From NCBI GenBank assembly GCA_944325785.1, contig CALVBN010000003.1, forward strand, positions 1-64,000: DNA of 64,000 nt, in the 5' to 3' direction. The position numbers and the translations under genes are program-made. Below the pieces are notes generated by a model that had not been told where the DNA came from, searched no databases, and was given only the letters and a program-made list of their open reading frames with translations. This document shows, in pieces, positions 52,342-60,325 of the stretch. This DNA is from Candidatus Gastranaerophilales bacterium (GTDB taxonomy: Bacteria > Cyanobacteriota > Vampirovibrionia > Gastranaerophilales > Gastranaerophilaceae). Position 1 is the first letter of the stretch; every line of letters begins with the position of its first letter.

Positions 52342-52883
52342 TATAAAGCAAACATTTTCAAGTTATCATCTATAATTTCCTGTGTTACACCTATATAACG
52401 CAAGGTTATATCCTGCGAAGAATGATTAAGAATTTTCTGCAGAAGTGCGATATCTTTTGTCTGCTTATAAAAATGATAGCCGAATGTCTTTCGAAGTGAA
52501 TGTGTTCCGGTATGGTCCAGCCCCAGAACCCTGCAGGCTTCTTTTATTATCCTGTATGCCTGCACCCTTGTTATCGGTTTGTTTGATTTTCGGCTTTTGA
52601 ATAGATATCTGCTTAACGGCTTTCGCTCTACATACTCGCTTATAAATATTCTTATTTCTTTTGGAATTGGGAATTTTTTTGTTTTTTTAGTCTTTTTTTC
52701 TCTAATCTGTACAGAATCTTTGTCTTTTACATCTTTAACTTTTAGCCGCAGCAAGTCTGAAACCCTTAAACCTGTATTAATTCCAAGTAAAAATAGCAAT
52801 AAATTTCTTGTATCGCTTTCGTTCAAAACTCTTTTTACCGCATTAATGTACTCTTTTTCTCTAATTGGGTCTACAATGTTCAT
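52341..52883 (-). CDS. Minimal tyrosine recombinase (180 aa)
   Basis: A site-specific recombinase reduced to its catalytic domain. The catalytic residues are all in place: Arg in TGLRVSDLLRL, Lys in the REKKTKKTKKFPI strand, HSLRKTFG (His, Arg), LNHSS (His) and the nucleophile Tyr in TLRYIGV. The N-terminal core-binding (SAM-like) domain of phage integrases is missing, so it either works with half-sites like small XerC-type or fimbrial-inversion enzymes or is a degraded integrase. ATG 52883 has AAAGGA eight bases before; 52892 is possible. It neighbours a toxin-antitoxin pair, suggesting a small mobile island. Confidence 0.85.
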   Translation of the reverse strand: MNIVDPIREKEYINAVKRVLNESDTRNLLLFLLGINTGLRVSDLLRLKVKDVKDKDSVQIREKKTKKTKKFPIPKEIRIFISEYVERKPLSRYLFKSRKSNKPITRVQAYRIIKEACRVLGLDHTGTHSLRKTFGYHFYKQTKDIALLQKILNHSSQDITLRYIGVTQEIIDDNLKMFAL

Positions 52884-52900
52884 CTTTTTCATCCTTTCAT

Positions 52901-52977
52901 TCTTTTAGTAGTAATTTATCAAGTAATTCAGTCAGCACCCTAACCACTTGACCTAGGTCTTTCTACTAATAAAAGTC
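52901..52977. promoter_or_regulatory. Nested inverted repeats upstream of the recombinase
   Basis: cttttagtag ... ctactaataaaag at the outside, caagt ... acttg inside, and the palindrome acctaggt near 52951. Could be the recombinase binding or attachment site, or its promoter/operator. Confidence 0.4.
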
Positions 52978-52990
52978 TGAAAAAGATTTT

Positions 52991-54454
52991 TTATACCTTA
53001 CCAATAAATTTTATATTATAATCGCTTACAAGTTCCTCATGTGCAAGTACTGTAATATTTCTGATAAATTCTGATAATATTACAAAAACCATATGTCTTA
53101 TATCCAAAGGAACAACAATTACAGGTTCTGTAATTTTTTTTGATTTAGAGAATTTAATAATTTTGTTTACGATATTTTGAACATCGTCAGCGTCTATTCT
53201 TATTATTGCTTCATCATCTTCTTTAAAGAAAGAATAGATTTTATCCAGTGTTTCATCTGAAAATTCAATAACTTTAAGCTCGCCGTTTTCTGCAAGATCT
53301 TTGATGATGTGTCTTGATAGTGCAAGTCTTACTTTATCAAGCAAATCCTCTTTTGTCGGTTCATTAGCATAATCATTAATCTTTTCAAATATGTAGACAA
53401 TATTTTTTACTGAAACTTTTTCTCTGATTAGACATGTAATCAAGTATTTTAAATCTGATGCCGTAATAAAATCGGGTATTATGTTATCGACGAGGAAAGA
53501 ATTTGTTTCAATAACTTTTTCTACGTATTTGTTAATATCATTGTAGTCCATAATATCCGAAACTTCTTTTACGGCAACGTATTCAATAGCTTTTCCTATG
53601 TATTCAGAGGCTGTTAATCCGTGAACCCAAAAATCTTTTACTTTTTCCTTTTGAATCCATACAATCTTTTTGCCTGTTATTTCATCTGTGAGAACAAAAT
53701 CTTCGTCAGTAATCTTGTAGCCTTTTATATCGTCTTTATAAAAAGCAATGCATTCCGGAAATACAATAGAGCGGAATACTTCTATATCATGAATTTTTAT
53801 ATTAAACTCATTCTGCATTAATTCGTCGCTGTTATGGAAATGTATATGCGGAATGACGTAACCGAGATTTTCTGTTAACTCTTGTCTGACCTTTACAGTT
53901 TCTGCCAAAAGGTTATCATTTTCTTCCATTGAAATCACCTGCAGAATCTCTTCAGACAGGTTAACAACAAATTTTTCCTCCTTGATATTTGAATACATTG
54001 TATTTGGTGAGATTTCATTTACCAGCGCCTGTTTCAAGCTGTCAAGCTGTTTTAATTCATCGGACATCTGGTTATTTAGTTGTTTTTTCTTATCCGGTGA
54101 TAATGTTTCACTCTCAAGCTGATTTTTTATCTTTTTTATTCTTTCTTTCTGGTTTGCAATTTTCAACTGTATTTCTTTACAAGATGCATACGGGCTGGAA
54201 GGTGCTGCGAGCATTTTTTCCATTCTGTACTTAAAATTGGTTATATTAACTATATCGTCAAGATCAGTAGAATCTTCTTCCTGCTTTTCACGCATAAATA
54301 TGCAGTTAAAATCAAAAGAAGTGTCGGTTTCTACTTCGTGCATTGTATACAAATCCCAGCCCAAATCAGACATTTCATTAAGAAGTGCTTCTAGCGCTTC
54401 TTTATCGTCGGTTGGAACAGATTTTATAACATACTGCATTTTTTTATTATACAT
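52991..54454 (-). CDS. Soluble FlhA-like protein with extra N-terminal domain (487 aa)
   Basis: Residues about 165-487 align by eye with the cytoplasmic domain of FlhA (29909-31999): RQELTENLGYVIPHIHF / RQRVTDELGYILPNIRI, ITASDLKYLITCLIREKVSVKNIVYIFEKINDYA, and the PVIVVPLDIRHMVFVILSEF end. The membrane part of FlhA is absent. Instead there is a small N-terminal domain of the DUF4177 style (YVIKSVPTDDKEALEALLNEMSDLGWDLYTMHEVE) and a coiled coil (about 90-150). ATG 54454 has GAGGA five bases upstream and overlaps the stop of deoA by eight bases, so it belongs to the bamA-skp-deoA operon. Possibly a soluble docking platform for export substrates or an envelope regulator; no function is known to me. 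Confidence 0.85.
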   Translation of the reverse strand: MYNKKMQYVIKSVPTDDKEALEALLNEMSDLGWDLYTMHEVETDTSFDFNCIFMREKQEEDSTDLDDIVNITNFKYRMEKMLAAPSSPYASCKEIQLKIANQKERIKKIKNQLESETLSPDKKKQLNNQMSDELKQLDSLKQALVNEISPNTMYSNIKEEKFVVNLSEEILQVISMEENDNLLAETVKVRQELTENLGYVIPHIHFHNSDELMQNEFNIKIHDIEVFRSIVFPECIAFYKDDIKGYKITDEDFVLTDEITGKKIVWIQKEKVKDFWVHGLTASEYIGKAIEYVAVKEVSDIMDYNDINKYVEKVIETNSFLVDNIIPDFITASDLKYLITCLIREKVSVKNIVYIFEKINDYANEPTKEDLLDKVRLALSRHIIKDLAENGELKVIEFSDETLDKIYSFFKEDDEAIIRIDADDVQNIVNKIIKFSKSKKITEPVIVVPLDIRHMVFVILSEFIRNITVLAHEELVSDYNIKFIGKV

Positions 54455-55772
54455 CTTCGTCCTCATTTCCAATGATTTTGTATATTAAATGATTTTGCGA
54501 CGGTTTGCTTTCATTTATACAAAAAGCCTCATCACAGTATCTCTGTGCAATTTTTGTTTTCTCCGGATCATTAGAATAAATTGTATAAAGTGTTTCACCT
54601 TTATGAACATATTCTCCGCTTTTTTTATTCAAGAATATTCCGACGCTGAGATCCAGCGGACGACTGCTTCCATCCCTGCTGGCACCGAGTATTTTTGCCG
54701 CATGACCTACTTCGTGCGCATTGATGTGATGTATGTAGCCGTTCTTCTTAGACTCGCATTCGACTTTAAAAGACGGAAGCGGGAATATATCATAATTTTC
54801 AATGACTTGCGAATTTCCGCCCTGTGCAATGAGAAGCTCCTTGAATTTGTTTAAAGCTTTTCCAGAATGAACAAGGTCTTTTAAGTAGTTTAGAGCTTCT
54901 TGTTCATTATCATATAGATTTAATTTTAAAAGGGCCGTTGATGCGAAGAAATATGTTAAATCGGCTAAATCTCCGGTTTCAATGTTGCCCTTCAAGAATT
55001 CTATAGCTTCTATTACTTCAAGTGAGTTGCCGACAGCCCTGCCAAGAGGTTCTTCCATTGATGTAACTACTGCTGTAATAGATTTGTTTAAAGTTTTCCC
55101 GATATTTACCATTAATTTTGAAAGGTGTACGGCATCTTCGGGTGTTTTCATAAATGCTCCCGAGCCGTATTTAACATCAAGAAAAATATGTGCAGCTCCG
55201 GAGGCTATTTTTTTAGAAATAATAGAAGACGCAATAAGGGCTTCATTATCCGCAGTCGCAGTTATATCTCTGATTGCATAAAGCTTTTTATCTGCTGGCG
55301 CTATTTCTTCTGCTTGAGAAGCAATTACTGCGCTTATATTTTTTATCTGATTAACAATAGCCCCCGTTGACAAATTGGTATTTAACCCCGGAATGGATTC
55401 CAGTTTATCAACAGTTCCTGCTGCATAACCAAGCCCGCGGTCTGCTATTTTGGCGACCGGAACTCCTGCCGCTGCGAGAAGGGGAATTAATGTTATAGTA
55501 ACTTTGTCCCCCACTCCGCCGGTAGAATGTTTATCAACTATTAGACCGCTTAATTCTCCAAAATCAACTTTTTTTCCGGATGAGGCAAGAGCCTCTGTTA
55601 AGTATGCTGTTTCATCCTTTGTTAATCCGTTAAAACAAACAGCCATAAGCCAGGCTGAAATCTGGCAATCCAGAATGGAACTGTCCATAAGAGAAGAGGT
55701 AATAAAATTTATTTCTTCTTTTGTATGAGCTTTTCCGAGTTTTTTCTTTTCGATTAAGTCGATAAAGTCCAT
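54447..55772 (-). CDS. deoA: Pyrimidine-nucleoside (thymidine) phosphorylase (441 aa)
   Basis: Splits thymidine, and in the Pdp type also uridine, into base and (deoxy)ribose 1-phosphate for salvage. The N-terminal helical domain is followed by the glycine-rich signature DKHSTGGVGDKVTITLIPLLAAAGVPVAKIADRGLGYAAGT and LESIPGLN. The C-terminal domain has DLSVGIFLNKKSGEYVHKGETLYTIYS. Full length. It overlaps skp by one base and the FlhA-like gene by eight, an odd position between envelope genes. A uridine phosphorylase gene at 61717 suggests active nucleoside use. Confidence 0.94.
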   Translation of the reverse strand: MDFIDLIEKKKLGKAHTKEEINFITSSLMDSSILDCQISAWLMAVCFNGLTKDETAYLTEALASSGKKVDFGELSGLIVDKHSTGGVGDKVTITLIPLLAAAGVPVAKIADRGLGYAAGTVDKLESIPGLNTNLSTGAIVNQIKNISAVIASQAEEIAPADKKLYAIRDITATADNEALIASSIISKKIASGAAHIFLDVKYGSGAFMKTPEDAVHLSKLMVNIGKTLNKSITAVVTSMEEPLGRAVGNSLEVIEAIEFLKGNIETGDLADLTYFFASTALLKLNLYDNEQEALNYLKDLVHSGKALNKFKELLIAQGGNSQVIENYDIFPLPSFKVECESKKNGYIHHINAHEVGHAAKILGASRDGSSRPLDLSVGIFLNKKSGEYVHKGETLYTIYSNDPEKTKIAQRYCDEAFCINESKPSQNHLIYKIIGNEDEDV

Positions 55773-56221
55773 TATTTTTTAGCGCCTTTCAACTTTGCAA
55801 TAACGCTGTCAGAAATATCAACACCGCCTACAAAAACTCCGCGTACATCCATAATTGCATCAAGTTTTTGTTCTACCATTACAGCTTTTGCGGCTTCTTT
55901 TATTTTAGTAAATACTTCTTGTTCTCTTTTATTTTTTAATGTAACATAAGCTTGTTCTTTTTCTTTGAATTCCTGCGCTACCTTAGCCTCAAAGGTTTGC
56001 TTTTTCAGCGGTGTATCAAGAGATTTATATTCTTTTTCTTTGTCTACAAGAAACTGCTGCATTTCTAAACCTTTTGCATCAACCTCTTTTGTTACCTGTT
56101 TTGCGTAATCATAGTTATCAATTACCTTTCCGTAATCAATATAACCGATGCCGCCGGCATTTGCTATACCTGTAAATGCTGCAATAGCTAATACAGCTAA
56201 TCCTAATTTAATTTTTTTCAT
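55772..56221 (-). CDS. skp: OmpH/Skp-like periplasmic chaperone (149 aa)
   Basis: Signal peptide (MKKIKLGLAVLAIAAFTGIANA) then a small beta start (GIGYIDYGKVIDNY) and a long alpha-helical hairpin (FLVDKEKEYKSL...KEKEQAYVTLKNKREQEVFTKIKEAAKAV), closing with a strand (LDAIMDVRGVFVGGVDISDSVI). That is the jellyfish-tentacle layout of Skp, which holds unfolded outer-membrane proteins for BamA. AGGAGGT precedes the start. Position 34 bases after bamA matches the bamA-skp order of Gram-negative bacteria. Confidence 0.92.
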   Translation of the reverse strand: MKKIKLGLAVLAIAAFTGIANAGGIGYIDYGKVIDNYDYAKQVTKEVDAKGLEMQQFLVDKEKEYKSLDTPLKKQTFEAKVAQEFKEKEQAYVTLKNKREQEVFTKIKEAAKAVMVEQKLDAIMDVRGVFVGGVDISDSVIAKLKGAKK

Positions 56222-56255
56222 ACAAGACCTCCTATATTTTATTATTATACACTAT

Positions 56256-58157
56256 TTAGTACATCATGTCACCGACACCGAATGTAAAGTAGCCGTTAGG
56301 CGATCCGTTCGGTCCCGGATTTGTCAGCGGGAAACCATAGTCTACAGATAACGGACCTATACCGGGCATATTGATTTTCAAACCGATACCGGCAGTAATT
56401 GCCTGGATAGGTCTGTCGTATAAAACACTTGATATTGTCGGGTCAAATACTTTACCTGCATCAACCCAGAATGTAAGTCTTAAATTCTGCAGGAAATTAA
56501 CTTTCAGCCTGTCAACAAAAGGTATAGGCGTTGCAAGTTCTACAGAACCCATAACAAATGCTGTACCTGTACCGACTCCGTTTACTTTATACCCTCTGAT
56601 TGTATAAGGACCGCCTAAACGGAATGCCATAACTTCCGGTAAATCAGACCCGTGGACAGTTACACCGCCTCTTCCCGTGAAAGTAAGAGATGATTTTTTA
56701 GCAATCGGTATGTATTTTTTTGCCATACCTGTTAAACGTCCGTTTGTTTTTCCAAAACCGTCAAGTCCGAAAGCTTCTTCATATCGTACGGATGCCAAAG
56801 CGCCTCTTCTGGGTGTAATTGCAGAGTCTCTGGAGTCATAAGCCAATCCTGGTGCTATTCTTAGGAATAAACCTCCGTCCAGCTGTTTAGCTCTCTCAGC
56901 AATGTCTAAATTATGACTGTTATAAAGGTTTGTAATGCTGTGTATGTCACCCTCGCTTAAGTGGATGTATTCAACACCGGTTGTTAATGTTGTGGATAAG
57001 TTGCGGTTATATCTCAGTCTGTGTGCAATAGTGCCTTCAATACCTATTCTTCGTTCTATTGCAAGAGGTATCTGGTAGCTGCCTAAATCACGAAAGTAAA
57101 TTTTACTCATCAAAGAATTATCTGCATTCAAAAAATGAGGCTCAAAGAAGCTCAATTCTGCTTGATAGTTCATATGATTTTTGATAGAAGAATCGCTCAT
57201 CAAAATACCGGAACCGACCAAACCTGTAAGAGAGACTCTCTGGTTCATTCCCCTAAAGTTGTTATCTGATATACCGATAGAACCGAATGCACCCGTTGCG
57301 GAATCCAGACCGCCTCCGACTGAAATAGAAGCTGTTCTTTGTTCTTTTAATTCAATAGTTACATCAAATAAATCCGGATCATCCTCAGAAACTTCTATTG
57401 TTCTGTTTACGTCCTTAAATGCCTGTGTGGAGTATAATCTGACTAAATCCTGTTTTATCTGGTTTTCATTATAAACAGTTCCCGGTTCTGTCATTATGTT
57501 ACGTTCTATAACATATTCTTTTGTCTTTTCGTTACCGGTAATCATTATTTTATTAATTTTGCCTTCAGTAATACTGAGGTTCAAAGTTCCGTCAGGATCA
57601 TCATAGATAGAGTCAATTTTGGATAAAATATAACCCTTAGAATAATAGCAATCGTTAATCTGTTCCATTGCTTGATTAATTGCTGTAATATTTTGCGGTT
57701 TGCCCTTAAGCGGAAGCAGATACTGCATTATTTCATCAGATGAAACAACGGTGTTTCCTTCAATGGTAAAGTCTGTTACCGGAATATTTTCCTCAAGTAT
57801 TATTTTTAGAGAAATTGTACCGTTGGGGTTTTTTACCGGAATTGCTTTCATTTTTTCCGTAAAATAGCCAAGTCTGTAGATAGTTTTTAAGTCTTGCTGC
57901 ATGGCATCTTTGTCATACAAATCGCCTTTTTGGAGTGACATTTTGGATAAAATGTATTCTGGTTTGATAATGTTGGAGCCTAAAATTTCAATATCATTAA
58001 TGTAAGCTGTATTGCTGTCATAAGTGGATTCTTCCAGGTAATCAACAAGTTCTGCATCAGTTTCTTCTGCAGAATAAGCTATAGATGGTGTTAACAAAGC
58101 TCCCAGCACCAGTATGAATATTATGAAATTTTTATATAAATATGACAAATTAGTCAA
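56256..58157 (-). CDS. bamA: Outer membrane protein assembly factor BamA/Omp85 (633 aa)
   Basis: Inserts beta-barrel proteins such as the two autotransporters into the outer membrane. A TTG start at 58157 with GGAG seven bases upstream gives a signal peptide (FIIFILVLGALLTPSIAYSA). Three POTRA domains are visible: INDIEILGSNIIKPEYILS, VTDFTIEGNTVVSSDEIMQ and INKIMITGNEKTKEYVIER. The 16-stranded barrel begins near residue 275 (GGGLDSATGAFGSIGISDNNFRG) and contains FRLGGPYTIRGY, the conserved RGY of loop 6. It ends FGVGDMMY. Three rather than five POTRAs is the cyanobacterial arrangement. First gene of the operon. Confidence 0.95.
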   Translation of the reverse strand: MTNLSYLYKNFIIFILVLGALLTPSIAYSAEETDAELVDYLEESTYDSNTAYINDIEILGSNIIKPEYILSKMSLQKGDLYDKDAMQQDLKTIYRLGYFTEKMKAIPVKNPNGTISLKIILEENIPVTDFTIEGNTVVSSDEIMQYLLPLKGKPQNITAINQAMEQINDCYYSKGYILSKIDSIYDDPDGTLNLSITEGKINKIMITGNEKTKEYVIERNIMTEPGTVYNENQIKQDLVRLYSTQAFKDVNRTIEVSEDDPDLFDVTIELKEQRTASISVGGGLDSATGAFGSIGISDNNFRGMNQRVSLTGLVGSGILMSDSSIKNHMNYQAELSFFEPHFLNADNSLMSKIYFRDLGSYQIPLAIERRIGIEGTIAHRLRYNRNLSTTLTTGVEYIHLSEGDIHSITNLYNSHNLDIAERAKQLDGGLFLRIAPGLAYDSRDSAITPRRGALASVRYEEAFGLDGFGKTNGRLTGMAKKYIPIAKKSSLTFTGRGGVTVHGSDLPEVMAFRLGGPYTIRGYKVNGVGTGTAFVMGSVELATPIPFVDRLKVNFLQNLRLTFWVDAGKVFDPTISSVLYDRPIQAITAGIGLKINMPGIGPLSVDYGFPLTNPGPNGSPNGYFTFGVGDMMY

Positions 58158-58319
58158 CTATCCACTCCACAGCGTTACAAACATTATAATATCATAAATA
58201 TATAAATTTCAAAAATATGTAAATATTTTACAAGCAATATATTAATAATTAGTTTAAATAAGCGAATTTTGTTTATGTTACAATGGAAAAACGGTTAATT
58301 TTAATGATAAGGAGTGCTA

Positions 58320-59645
58320 ATGTTTGAACTTGTGAGTTTTATGCATAATAATTCAATAGCAGTATCTGCACTGGTATTAGTTGTTGCATATATTTTTATT
58401 GCAGTAGAAAAAGTTCCGAAAGTTACTGTTGCTTTAATAGGTGCTGTTATAACGCTTCTTCTGGGATTGCTGTCGCAGGATAAACTTGCGGACGGGGTTC
58501 TTGATACAGGATATTTTATCAACTTCGTAGACTTTAATGTTATTTTTCTTTTGGTTTCAATGATGATTATAGTAAGCATTGCCTCCAGAAGCGGGATGTT
58601 TAACTGGATGGCAAATGCCATGCTTAAAAAAACAAAGGGACACCCAAAGGCAGTACTGGTAACTCTGGCTGTGTTTACAGCAGTAGCATCTGCTTTTTTA
58701 GACAATGTGACAACCGTAATATTAGTTATGCCGGTTACTTTTGTAATTGCGCGCGAACTTGATATAAGCCCTATTCCTTTTTTGATTACGGAAATCCTTG
58801 CCTCAAACATAGGAGGAACCGCCACATTAATCGGCGATCCGCCTAATATTATTATAGGCAGTTATGCAGGGCTGTCTTTTGCCGATTTTTTAATGGAATT
58901 AACGGATATTGTAGCTTTTATCTTAATTGTTACAACTATTCTTCTTGTCTTCATGTTCAGAAAACAGCTTGTTGCAGACGAAGATAAAATGAAGAAAGTT
59001 TCTATGCTGGATAATTCGCATACAATTACGGATAAAGCTCTGGCGATTCGTTCCGGTATAGTGCTTTTGCTTGTAATTATCGGTTTTATACTGCATGACA
59101 TAACACATGTTCAAACTTGCGTATCTGCTATGGCAGGTGCATCTTTTCTGCTTTTGTTTGAAAAACCGGAGAGGATTTTTCACGATATTGAATGGAATAC
59201 AATATTCTTTTTTATAGGTTTATTTATTATAATCGGCGGATTCGAGCATGCCGGAGGGATAAAGCTTATGGCTCAATGGCTGTTGGATATTACAAACGGA
59301 TCACAGAAATTTGCATCAATGATTATAATATGGGCATCCGGTATTCTTTCCGGTATTGTTGACAATATTCCTTATACAGCAACAATGGCGCCGATGCTTG
59401 TTGAGGTTCAAAAAAATATGGGGGCAGAGTATACAATGCCTTTATGGTGGTGTTTGTCGCTTGGCGCTTGTTTGGGCGGAAACATGACAATAATTGGCGC
59501 GGCAGCGAATGTTATTGTTTCAGAAACAGCATCAGCCCAGGGGTATCCTATAAAATTTATGTATTATCTCAAATACGGCGTAATTATAACCCTTGTATCT
59601 CTGGTTATGAGCACCATTTATATCTGGTTTAGATTTTTGGTATAG
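58320..59645 (+). CDS. ArsB/NhaD/SLC13-type anion permease (441 aa)
   Basis: An inner-membrane ion transporter with about eleven helices. ATG 58320 has AAGGAG five bases upstream. The duplicated family motifs are FLDNVTTVILVMPVTFVIARELDISPIPFLITEILASNIGGTATLIGDPPNIIIGSYAGLSF in the first half and SGIVDNIPYTATMAPMLVEV...LGACLGGNMTIIGAAANVI in the second, the layout of ArsB and SLC13 proteins. The substrate may be an anion (arsenite, sulfate, dicarboxylate) or Na+/H+ exchange. There are no ars genes nearby, so arsenite is not supported. Divergent from bamA. Confidence 0.9.
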   Translation: MFELVSFMHNNSIAVSALVLVVAYIFIAVEKVPKVTVALIGAVITLLLGLLSQDKLADGVLDTGYFINFVDFNVIFLLVSMMIIVSIASRSGMFNWMANAMLKKTKGHPKAVLVTLAVFTAVASAFLDNVTTVILVMPVTFVIARELDISPIPFLITEILASNIGGTATLIGDPPNIIIGSYAGLSFADFLMELTDIVAFILIVTTILLVFMFRKQLVADEDKMKKVSMLDNSHTITDKALAIRSGIVLLLVIIGFILHDITHVQTCVSAMAGASFLLLFEKPERIFHDIEWNTIFFFIGLFIIIGGFEHAGGIKLMAQWLLDITNGSQKFASMIIIWASGILSGIVDNIPYTATMAPMLVEVQKNMGAEYTMPLWWCLSLGACLGGNMTIIGAAANVIVSETASAQGYPIKFMYYLKYGVIITLVSLVMSTIYIWFRFLV

Positions 59646-59647
59646 AT

Positions 59648-59666
59648 TCCTAACAGAATCCTAACA
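59648..59666 (+). promoter_or_regulatory. Direct repeat, candidate OmpR-type binding site
   Basis: TCCTAACA occurs twice with an 11-base period (59648-59655, 59659-59666), one helical turn apart as in PhoB/OmpR boxes. It lies 23 bases before the truncated glycosyltransferase start, whose locus also contains an OmpR-type regulator remnant. Confidence 0.45.
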
Positions 59667-59688
59667 TTCTTTTTTTAAGCTTAAAAAT

Positions 59689-59907
59689 ATGAAGAAGAAC
59701 TGGCTGATAGCAACGGGAATAGCAGTTGTTTTATATTTCATATTTTTACATAACCTCGGAGTCCCTGCACTTTTGGACTCTGATGAAACACGCTATGCTG
59801 ATATGGCGAGAGGAATGCTGTATTCAAAAGATTTTGTTACTTTATATCTGGACAGAAAAATCTACAAGAAATATTCCTATAATAATGCTGACCGCAAAGA
59901 GCAGTGA
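59689..59907 (+). pseudogene. Truncated ArnT-like (GT39/83) glycosyltransferase
   Basis: The first 60 residues are an excellent glycosyltransferase N-terminus: one membrane helix (WLIATGIAVVLYFIFLHNLG) and the periplasmic signature LLDSDETRYADMARGMLYSKDFVTLYLDRKIY, where the catalytic DE.RY sits. Homology then stops at about 59868. The rest of the enzyme, normally 450-500 residues, is missing; the frame runs out of phase into a response regulator and stops at 59907. No good ribosome site. Looks like the left side of a deletion. Confidence 0.8.
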
Positions 59908-60325
59908 GTATGATATAGTAAACGGGCTTGACTGCGGTGCTGATGATTATATAACAAAGCCTTTCGGCAATAGAATTTTGATTGCCAGAATAAAAGCTCA
60001 GTTGAGAAAGGCTAACAGCGGGAAACTAATTGTATACAAAGAGCTTGTTATAAATACACTTACACATACGGCGAAACTTAATAATAAAATATTAGAGTTG
60101 ACATATAGTGAGTTTGAAATATTATCATCCCTGGCAGGCTATCCGGAAAGGGTTTATACCCGCTCCGAGTTAATATCAATGCTGCGCGGAGATGACGGAT
60201 ATGATATCACTGAGCGTGCAATTGATGTGCAGATAGTTAATCTAAGACGAAAACTGGGTGACTTTGGCGCTGAATATATAAAAACAGTCCGAGGAATCGG
60301 ATATAAATTAGGCGGTGCAGAATGA
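59870..60325 (+). pseudogene. 5'-truncated OmpR-family response regulator
   Basis: From 59870 the frame reads NIPIIMLTAKSSEYDIVNGLDCGADDYITKPFGNRILIARIKAQLRK, the last third of a receiver domain. A complete winged-helix DNA-binding domain follows (SEFEILSSLAGYPERVYTRSELISML, AIDVQIVNLRRKLGDFGAEYIKTVRGIGYKLG). The first 75 or so residues, including the acidic pair and phospho-Asp, are missing and replaced by glycosyltransferase sequence in another frame. The stop overlaps the kinase start (ATGA). A shortened DNA-binding protein could still be made from ATG 59885, without phosphorylation control. Confidence 0.8.

Noticed and set aside
54447-58157. Flagellar or type III secretion operon around the FlhA-like gene
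   Set aside because: Neighbours are bamA, skp and deoA; no other export-apparatus gene is present, so only the single FlhA-like protein is claimed.
58320-59645. Arsenite efflux pump ArsB as a specific call
   Set aside because: The fold fits, but there is no arsR, arsC or arsA nearby and the same motifs occur in SLC13 and NhaD transporters.
59726-59869. N-terminal extension of the response regulator remnant
   Set aside because: This frame is the shifted reading of glycosyltransferase DNA; its peptide has no receiver-domain features.
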